In this document: one piece after another, positions 5,920 through 10,042 of the stretch
Layout of the letters: every line of letters starts with the position of its first letter
How positions within the stretch are numbered: position 1 is the stretch's first letter
NCBI GenBank assembly: GCA_025935595.1
Contig: JAICUZ010000079.1
Coordinates: forward strand, 1-10,042
Length of the DNA stretch: 10,042 nucleotides
Reading direction: 5' to 3'
DNA from: Burkholderiales bacterium
GTDB taxonomy: Bacteria > Actinomycetota > Thermoleophilia > Gaiellales > Gaiellaceae
Translations under genes and position numbers: made by a program
Notes under the pieces: model-generated
What the model was told of the DNA's origin: nothing
The model's input: the letters and a program-made list of their open reading frames with translations, nothing else
Database searches by the model: none

Positions 5920-7203
5920 GTGGCGAAGGCCGTCCATGCAACGTCGCAACTCGAGTGGGACACGCCCCTCTACCAGCAGGCGCGCACCCAGCTCGAGCAC
6001 GCACTCGCCTTCGCCGAGGTCCCCGACTTCGTTGCAACGCGTCTCCGTCATCCGGAGCAGGCGGTCATCCTCACGCTGCCCGTCCAGCTCGACGACGGCG
6101 CCTACGAGATGTTCCCCGCCTACCGGGTGAAGCACTCGTCGGTCCTCGGGCCGACGAAGGGAGGGATCCGGTACGACCTGGCGGTCGATCTCGGCGAGTG
6201 CGCTGCGCTCGCGATGTGGATGACGTGGAAGTGCGCGCTGCTCCGCCTGCCGTACGGCGGTGCGAAGGGGGGTGTCCGCTGCAACGCGCGAGAGCTGTCG
6301 ATGGCCGAGCTCGCGCGCATCACGCGGCGCTTCACCGCTGAGCTCGCACCGTTCATCGGGCCACAACTCGACATTCCGGCGCCGGACATGGCGACGAACG
6401 AGCAGACGATGGCGTGGATGATGGACACGTACTCGATGCAGAAGGGCTACGCGGTGCCGGAGATCGTGACCGGCAAGCCGGTGTCGCTCGGCGGCTCGCT
6501 CTTCCGGCACGAGGCAACCGGAGCCGGCGTCGTGATGGTGATCGAGCGCGCATGCGAACGGCTCGGCTGGGACCTCGCCGCGCAGCGTTGCGTCGTGCAG
6601 GGTTTCGGGAACGTGGGCGGGATCGCCGCGAGCGAGCTCTTCGCAAAGGGCGCCTCGGTCATCGGCGTGTCCGACATCTCCGGCGGCGTGTACGCGTCCG
6701 ACGGGCTCGACGTCCCGGCGCTCCACGCGTACGTCACCGAGCACGGGTCGCTCGAAGGGCTCGAGACGGGAGTGACGCGCATCACGAACGAGGAGCTGCT
6801 CGAGCTCGAATGCGACGTCCTCGCCGTCGCTGCGCGCGAAGATCAGATCACGGGAGCGAACGCGGGCAACCTCCGCTGCAGGCTCCTCGCCGAAGGTGCG
6901 AACGGGCCGACGACCATCGACGGCGACCGCATCCTCGCCGAGCGAGGCATCCCGGTCCTGCCGGACATCCTCACGAACGCCGGCGGCGTCACCGTCTCCT
7001 ACTTCGAGTGGGTGCAGGACCTCGGTCGGCTCTTCTGGGACCGCGACGAGATTCGGCGCCGCCTCTCGGAGAAGATGGCCGACGCGTTCGACCGCGTCTG
7101 GGACGTGGCGCAGGAGCGCGGGATCAGGCTGCGCGACGCGGCGCTCGTCGCCGCGATTCGCGAAGTGTCGGCCGCGCTCGAGGCGCGCGGCATCTATCCG
7201 TGA
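5920..7203 (+). CDS. gdhA: Glutamate dehydrogenase, hexameric, probably NAD-linked
   Basis: This 427-residue enzyme interconverts glutamate with 2-oxoglutarate and ammonium in the cytoplasm, linking nitrogen and carbon flow. The substrate domain shows 'LGPTKGGIRYD' with K80, 'MTWKCAL' with K104, 'PYGGAKGGV' with catalytic K116, and 'DIPAPDMATNEQTMAWMMDTY' with catalytic D156. The ATG-loop 'FRHEATGAGV' precedes the Rossmann domain, whose dinucleotide motif is 'GFGNVGG' (228-234). D252 at the end of the second strand ('GVSDISGG') favours NAD over NADP (inference). 'NAGGVTVSYFEWVQ' and the C-terminal 'RGIYP' complete the family pattern. Length is normal (about 415-430). The GTG at 5920 is the only sensible start; no ribosome site is seen. 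A CBS-domain gene follows 11 nt after the stop and is probably co-transcribed. A leucine dehydrogenase is excluded by length and by the catalytic segments. Confidence 0.95.
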   Translation: MAKAVHATSQLEWDTPLYQQARTQLEHALAFAEVPDFVATRLRHPEQAVILTLPVQLDDGAYEMFPAYRVKHSSVLGPTKGGIRYDLAVDLGECAALAMWMTWKCALLRLPYGGAKGGVRCNARELSMAELARITRRFTAELAPFIGPQLDIPAPDMATNEQTMAWMMDTYSMQKGYAVPEIVTGKPVSLGGSLFRHEATGAGVVMVIERACERLGWDLAAQRCVVQGFGNVGGIAASELFAKGASVIGVSDISGGVYASDGLDVPALHAYVTEHGSLEGLETGVTRITNEELLELECDVLAVAAREDQITGANAGNLRCRLLAEGANGPTTIDGDRILAERGIPVLPDILTNAGGVTVSYFEWVQDLGRLFWDRDEIRRRLSEKMADAFDRVWDVAQERGIRLRDAALVAAIREVSAALEARGIYP

Positions 7204-7214
7204 GATAACGAGGT

Positions 7215-7619
7215 ATGACCGAGCAGCTCGCCCGCGACGCGATGGTTCCCGACCCGTTGTCGCTGGACGCGTCGGCGAGCGCGCAGGAGGCGGCCGAGGC
7301 ACTGGCGCGTCCCGAGGTTCGCGCCGTCTTCGTCTGCGAGGACGGCCGGCTGACCGGTGTGATCACCCGCAAGACGCTCGTGAGCGACGTGGTCGCGCGC
7401 GGCCTCGATCCGAAGACGACCGCCGTGGGGACCTTTGCCGAGCCGCCGAACGCGACGATCGAGTCGACCACTCCACTCGGGGAAGCGTTCGCGTTCCTCG
7501 AGGAGAACGACTACGAGCGTGTGCCCGTGGTCGAGGACGGAAAGCTCGTCGGCGTGCTCTCGCGGTCGGCGGTGCAGCGGCGCCTCGCAGAAGACGAGCC
7601 GCCGGCAGACGAGAACTAA
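7215..7619 (+). CDS. Tandem CBS-domain protein
   Basis: This 134-residue protein is made of two CBS motifs and little else. CBS1 spans about 8-60 ('DAMVPDPLSLDASASAQEAA' then 'VFVCEDGRLTGVITRKTLV') and CBS2 about 78-125 ('TIESTTPLGEAFAFLEEN' then 'VPVVEDGKLVGVLSRSAV'). Such pairs fold together as a Bateman module that usually binds AMP, ADP, ATP, SAM or similar nucleotides and alters a partner protein. No enzymatic or membrane domain is attached. It starts at ATG 7215, 11 nt after the glutamate dehydrogenase stop; GAGG sits almost against the ATG, so ribosome binding looks weak and coupling is possible. Adenylate-dependent control of the dehydrogenase is a natural guess from context only. Its TAA overlaps the convergent flavoprotein stop within CTAA (7616-7619). 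Confidence 0.9.
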   Translation: MTEQLARDAMVPDPLSLDASASAQEAAEALARPEVRAVFVCEDGRLTGVITRKTLVSDVVARGLDPKTTAVGTFAEPPNATIESTTPLGEAFAFLEENDYERVPVVEDGKLVGVLSRSAVQRRLAEDEPPADEN

Positions 7620-8167
7620 GCGGCCGCGAGCGCCGGGGCGGCCTCGGCCAGGAGTGTCTCGAGCGCCTCGGCGAGTGCCTCGCGCACGCCGTCGTCGGTG
7701 AGCCGACCTGCGTCGAGCTTGTCGTGGGCGTGACCGACGGCAAGCTCCACCTCGGTGACGCGAGCGCCCATGGCGCCGAGGACCTTGCGCAGCTCGGCGG
7801 CGGCCCAGACGCCGCCGAACGCCCCCGCGCTCGAAGCGATCACTGCGACCGGCTTGTTGCGGAAGGCGTTCGTGGCGAGTGGGCGGGAGGCCCAATCGAG
7901 CGCGTTCTTGAGCGCGCCCGGGATGGACGAGTTGTACTCAGGTGTGGCAAGGAAGACTGCGTCGGCTTCGCGAACGAGCGCGCGGAACGCCTCGACCGTC
8001 GCCGGGCCTGGAACGACGTCATCGTCGCCGTCGTACGGCGGGATGTCCTTCAGCCCGTTCCAGATCTCGATCTCGACCCCGGCCGGCGCCTCCTCGCGCA
8101 GGGCGCGGAGGAGGGCCGTGGTGTTCGAGTCGCGGCGGAGCGAGCCGCTGATCGCGAGGACGCGCAT
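7616..8167 (-). CDS. NADPH-dependent FMN reductase family flavoprotein
   Basis: This 183-residue flavodoxin-fold protein belongs to the family of NAD(P)H:quinone, chromate and azo reductases, which use bound FMN for two-electron reduction in the cytoplasm. The phosphate loop is at the N-terminus ('AISGSLRRDSNT', 5-16). The diagnostic flavin-binding segment 'TPEYNSSIPGALKNALDW' spans 75-92, and a third loop 'SSAGAFGG' lies at 112-119. Length is typical (about 180-190). The start is ATG 8165-8167, six nucleotides after the yceI stop; AGGAGG lies 11 nt before it, inside the end of yceI, so the two genes form an operon. The physiological substrate cannot be told from sequence. Pairing with YceI would fit a quinone or electrophile stress response (inference). 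Confidence 0.92.
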   Translation of the reverse strand: MRVLAISGSLRRDSNTTALLRALREEAPAGVEIEIWNGLKDIPPYDGDDDVVPGPATVEAFRALVREADAVFLATPEYNSSIPGALKNALDWASRPLATNAFRNKPVAVIASSAGAFGGVWAAAELRKVLGAMGARVTEVELAVGHAHDKLDAGRLTDDGVREALAEALETLLAEAAPALAAA

Positions 8168-8173
8168 GGTCTG

Positions 8174-8698
8174 TTACGCCTCCTGCGCCACGAGGGTGAG
8201 GTCGGCCTTCAGGGTGACCTCGTTGGCGAGTGCCGGCTCGCCGTTCGGGAGCGGCATGTTCCACTTCATGTCGAACGCAGTGCGGTCGACGACGGTCTCG
8301 AGCTTCAGCCCGACGCGCGTCGCGCCGAAGTGGTCGACGGTCGGGCCGACGATCGTGCCGACGAGCGTCGCGGGCCGCGTGATGCCCTTCATCGTGATCT
8401 CGCCCTCGACCGTCGCGCGGTCGCCGTCGCGCACGACGTCACCGCTGAACGTCAGGACAGGATGGCGCTCGGCGTCGAAGAACTCGGGTGAGAGCACGTG
8501 GGCGCTGAGGCTCTCGTCCCTCAGCGTGATGCTCTCGATCTTGGCCGAGCCCTCGAGGTGACCGTCCGCGAGCGTCGCCGTGAAGTCCGTGACCTCGCCG
8601 GAGAACGTCGCCACGGCGTAGGGGACCTCGAAGCCGACATGCGAATGGACAGGGTCGGCGACGAAGGTGCCGGTCGCCTGCTGCTCGGTGGTGCTCAT
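8174..8698 (-). CDS. YceI-family lipid-binding-like protein, cytoplasmic
   Basis: This 174-residue YceI-like lipocalin-type barrel covers the whole chain: 'TFVADPVHSHVGFEVPYAVATFSGEV' at the start, 'EFFDAERHPVLTFSG' at 72-86, 'ITMKGITRPATLVG' at 101-114 and the closing 'DRTAFDMKWNMPLPNGEPALANEVTLKADL'. Members bind isoprenoid-like or amphiphilic molecules; E. coli YceI is periplasmic and induced by base, but this one has no signal peptide and should be cytosolic, as in many actinobacterial copies. The start is ATG 8696-8698, preceded by AGGAGG at a 5-nt spacing. It is first in an operon with the FMN reductase gene and has its own promoter in a repeated sequence. A role in quinone or isoprenoid handling together with the reductase is inference. 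The frame stays open upstream to 9688, but that part is antisense-like shadow of ppx. Confidence 0.93.
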   Translation of the reverse strand: MSTTEQQATGTFVADPVHSHVGFEVPYAVATFSGEVTDFTATLADGHLEGSAKIESITLRDESLSAHVLSPEFFDAERHPVLTFSGDVVRDGDRATVEGEITMKGITRPATLVGTIVGPTVDHFGATRVGLKLETVVDRTAFDMKWNMPLPNGEPALANEVTLKADLTLVAQEA

Positions 8699-8703
8699 GT
8701 GTT

Positions 8704-8709
8704 CCTCCT
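8704..8709 (-). promoter_or_regulatory. Strong ribosome binding site of yceI
   Basis: A perfect AGGAGG on the minus strand is 5 nt from the ATG at 8698. It is the strongest site in the window and fixes the yceI start. Confidence 0.8.
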
Positions 8710-8710
8710 C

Positions 8711-8770
8711 AGAAACTTGATGACGCAAGGATCGTAGCAGAGGAAGATTGAGGACACAAGTATCTAGCAG
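8711..8770 (-). repeat. Imperfect 30-bp tandem repeat with two operator-like sites
   Basis: Two adjoining 30-nt units, 8741-8770 and 8711-8740 on the minus strand, both begin CTGCTA and agree at 23 of 29 aligned positions with one single-base gap. Each contains a copy of CTTG(T/C)GTC(C/A)TCAA, at 8748-8760 and 8717-8729. The copies are 31 bp apart, about three helical turns. The second has perfect CTTG-N6-CAAG inverted arms; the first has CTTG-N6-CAAT. One copy covers the -35 box and the other the start of transcription, the usual position for a dimeric repressor (inference). The first unit includes the stop codon of ppx. Confidence 0.6.
8731..8759 (-). promoter_or_regulatory. Promoter of the yceI-FMN reductase operon
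   Basis: On the minus strand, TTGTGT (8754-8759) and TACGAT (8731-8736) are separated by exactly 17 nt, a good housekeeping-type -35/-10 pair. Transcription would start near 8724, leaving a leader of about 25 nt with the strong ribosome site. The -35 box begins only a few nucleotides after the ppx stop codon. Operator-like copies cover the -35 and the start point. Confidence 0.6.
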
Positions 8771-9627
8771 CAGGTGTAGGCGCCGGGTGGTGCGTCTCCT
8801 TCTCTTGGCTCGGGTAAACGGGCTGCGGCCAGGGCGATCCCGTTCAGGAGGTCGCGGTCGGAGGCAGTCGTCGCGTCGAGGCGCAGGTGGCGAAGGGTCT
8901 CTCGGACGACCACGACGCCGGCTGCGAGCACGTCGCTCCGGTCGGGCTCGATCAGCCGGGCCCGCCGCTCTGCGTCGCTTGCCTCGACGATCCACGCCAG
9001 GGCCCGGTCGATCTGGGCGACCGTCACGGTGCGGTCGCCCGAGAGTGCGGCGAGCTCGGCCGTGGTGCCGTCGACGTTGAGCGCGCGCTCCGCCTCGAGC
9101 GGCGGCAGGGCCGAGCGAACGTCCGCCGCCATGGCGTCGAGGTCGGCGCCGTATCGCTCGGTGAGGCGGACGCAACCGAGGTCGAGGCTCGTCCGGAACC
9201 CGTCCGTGATCAGCTCGGTCGAGCCGCCGCCGACGTCGACGACGACGGTGCCGGCCGGGAGCGGGCCGACGCCGCTCAGCGTCATCGCTGCTTCCTCGTC
9301 GCCTGTCAAGAGGCGCGTCGCGAACCCGTACGACCACTCGATCTCGCCGAGGAAGGCTTCGCCGTTCTCGGCGTCGCGCACCGCGCTCGTCGCGACTGCG
9401 AGCGCTCGCTCCGCTCCGAGCTCCTCCGCTTCGCGCCGGAAGTCGGTGAGCGCGTTGCGCACGCGGGCGATCGGGACGGGCAGGAGCCGACGACGCGCAT
9501 CGACCCCCTCGCCGAGCCGCGTGATCCGCGTTCGACGGACGATCTCGGTCATGTCCCCGTTCGAGACGTCGGCGACGAGGAGGCGGGTGGCGTTCGTGCC
9601 GAGGTCGATCGCGGCGACGCGCGTCAC
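8764..9627 (-). CDS. ppx: Ppx/GppA-family exopolyphosphatase or pppGpp phosphatase
   Basis: This 287-residue member of the ASKHA-fold Ppx/GppA family cuts phosphate from polyphosphate ends or from pppGpp. The chain shows the first phosphate loop 'AAIDLGTNATRLLVAD' (5-20), 'AVATSAVRDAENGEAF' (77-92) with E87, 'LTGDEEAAMTLSGV' (107-120) and the second loop 'VVVDVGGGSTELI' (128-140), then 'EPDRSDVLAAGVVVV' (228-241). It has only the catalytic module; the C-terminal HD-like and further domains of the roughly 500-residue E. coli enzymes are absent, as in the short actinobacterial Ppx proteins. The start is GTG 9625-9627, overlapping the upstream stop in GTGA; no ribosome site is clear, so coupling is likely. 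It ends in Cys-Cys just inside the tandem repeat. Polyphosphate and pppGpp substrates cannot be separated from sequence. Confidence 0.9.
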   Translation of the reverse strand: MTRVAAIDLGTNATRLLVADVSNGDMTEIVRRTRITRLGEGVDARRRLLPVPIARVRNALTDFRREAEELGAERALAVATSAVRDAENGEAFLGEIEWSYGFATRLLTGDEEAAMTLSGVGPLPAGTVVVDVGGGSTELITDGFRTSLDLGCVRLTERYGADLDAMAADVRSALPPLEAERALNVDGTTAELAALSGDRTVTVAQIDRALAWIVEASDAERRARLIEPDRSDVLAAGVVVVRETLRHLRLDATTASDRDLLNGIALAAARLPEPREGDAPPGAYTCC

Positions 9628-9938
9628 TTCCGCGGCACCAGGCCGCGAATCGACCTGAGCAGGTTGCGCGGCTCGGCGGCGGCCGCACGGATCACGGCGA
9701 GCTCTTCGAGCGACGCCTGCAGCTTCGCGATCCCCGTGGAGAGGCGCTCCGTGCCGGCTGTCAGCGAGGTCGCATGCTGTTCGGCGACCGCGGCCGACGC
9801 CATCAGCCGCCCTGTCGCCTCGGTCACCCGCCCGGACGTCGTCCGCACGGTCTTCCAGAGCCGCCAGGCGCGGACCGCGGCGTAGGCGATCGAGCCGACC
9901 ACGGCAAGGATGGAGAACGCAAGCGCGATCCAGATCAT
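9624..9938 (-). CDS. Small membrane-anchored coiled-coil protein (DUF948-like)
   Basis: This 104-residue protein has one N-terminal membrane segment (about 2-24, 'IWIALAFSILAVVGSIAYAAV') followed by 'RAWRLWKTVRTTSGRV' and a long, Ala-rich helical stretch (about 35-88) with a rough heptad pattern, ending in basic residues ('LLRSIRGLVPRK'). It resembles the loosely defined DUF948-type proteins (one TM plus a methyl-accepting-chemotaxis-like helix), but I cannot name a function. The ATG at 9936-9938 overlaps the stop of the membrane-protein tail upstream (ATGA), and its own TGA overlaps the ppx GTG (GTGA). All three are thus tightly coupled. Its topology would place the helical part in the cytoplasm, where it could tether or organise partners; this is inference. 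Confidence 0.75.
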   Translation of the reverse strand: MIWIALAFSILAVVGSIAYAAVRAWRLWKTVRTTSGRVTEATGRLMASAAVAEQHATSLTAGTERLSTGIAKLQASLEELAVIRAAAAEPRNLLRSIRGLVPRK

Positions 9939-10042
9939 CGTCTCGGATCGTAGTGCGCGGCCAGGCGCATGCCGCGACGCGCCGCTCCGGCGAACGCAAG
10001 CAGCCAAACGGCGAGGCCGACCCAAGCCCAGACGCGCGCGAA
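9935..10042 (-). CDS. C-terminal tail of an integral membrane protein (partial)
   Basis: From the window edge, 35 codons are open on the minus strand before TGA at 9935-9937. The first 20 residues form a hydrophobic membrane span ('WAWVGLAVWLLAFAGAA'), followed by a short basic cytoplasmic tail 'RRGMRLAAHYDPRR'. The stop overlaps the start of the next gene in an ATGA string, the same kind of coupling used downstream, which supports it being a real gene end. Too little is visible to assign a family. Confidence 0.6.
   Translation of the reverse strand, partial: FARVWAWVGLAVWLLAFAGAARRGMRLAAHYDPRR

Noticed and set aside
5103..6341. Plus-strand open frame of about 412 codons across the kinase, the intergenic region and gdhA.
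   Set aside because: It runs antisense to the kinase and out of frame through gdhA, with no family pattern.
8699..9688. Long upstream extension of the yceI frame.
   Set aside because: It is an Arg-rich shadow of ppx; yceI has a strong ribosome site and the complete family domain starting at 8698.
8887..9885. Plus-strand open frame of about 332 codons opposite ppx.
   Set aside because: No recognisable motif; the minus-strand Ppx and helical protein explain the coding signal.
9947..9952. TACGAT on the minus strand, identical to the yceI -10 box, just upstream of the TM/coiled-coil gene.
   Set aside because: It lies inside the end of the upstream membrane-protein gene and has no -35-like hexamer at 16-18 nt.
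9628..9999. Upstream extension of the ppx frame.
   Set aside because: The first Ppx phosphate loop begins at residue 5 after GTG 9627; the extra part is a shadow of the TM/coiled-coil gene.

Overview
The window is a gene-dense, high-GC stretch of bacterial chromosome with almost no intergenic DNA. Frequent GTG starts, 4-nt start/stop overlaps, the treZ-glgX-treY set, an actinobacterial-type NarL/LuxR two-component pair and a short one-module Ppx all point to Actinobacteria. The compact TreY and the general style suggest the Thermoleophilia (Gaiella/Solirubrobacter side). That class-level placement is inference, since no rRNA or marker gene is present. I see no mobile element, CRISPR array, phage gene, tRNA or rRNA.

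Layout. (1) 1-4338, plus strand: a trehalose-from-glycogen operon made of the 3' end of treZ, glgX/treX and treY, joined by overlapping GTG starts. GlgX debranches glycogen, TreY turns the reducing end of the maltodextrin into a trehalosyl unit, and TreZ releases trehalose. (2) 4264-5827, minus strand, convergent with and overlapping treY: a small Cys-rich membrane protein of unknown function, a very short soluble histidine kinase whose ATP-binding motifs look degenerate, and its NarL-type response regulator. (3) 5920-7619, plus strand: glutamate dehydrogenase followed 11 nt later by a two-CBS-domain protein. (4) 7616-8698, minus strand: a YceI-family protein and an NADPH-dependent FMN reductase family flavoprotein, driven by a recognisable promoter that lies in an imperfect 30-bp tandem repeat with operator-like half-sites. 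(5) 8764-10042, minus strand: the tail of an unknown membrane protein, a one-TM/coiled-coil protein and a Ppx/GppA phosphatase, all joined by 4-nt overlaps.

Nothing here is a clearly new multi-gene system; most of the window is ordinary metabolism. The points most worth a second look are the tandem repeat/operator pair at the yceI promoter (8711-8770), the kinase with missing N-box Asn and G1 Asp, the compact TreY that lacks a middle segment, the 54-residue CxxC/CxC membrane protein, and the glutamate dehydrogenase-CBS pairing.

The longest stretches without a gene are 5828-5919 (92 nt, divergent promoter region), 5589-5662 (74 nt) and 8699-8763 (65 nt); no gap exceeds 300 nt. Both convergent junctions (treY/response regulator and CBS/FMN reductase) overlap, and I found no convincing intrinsic terminator anywhere.
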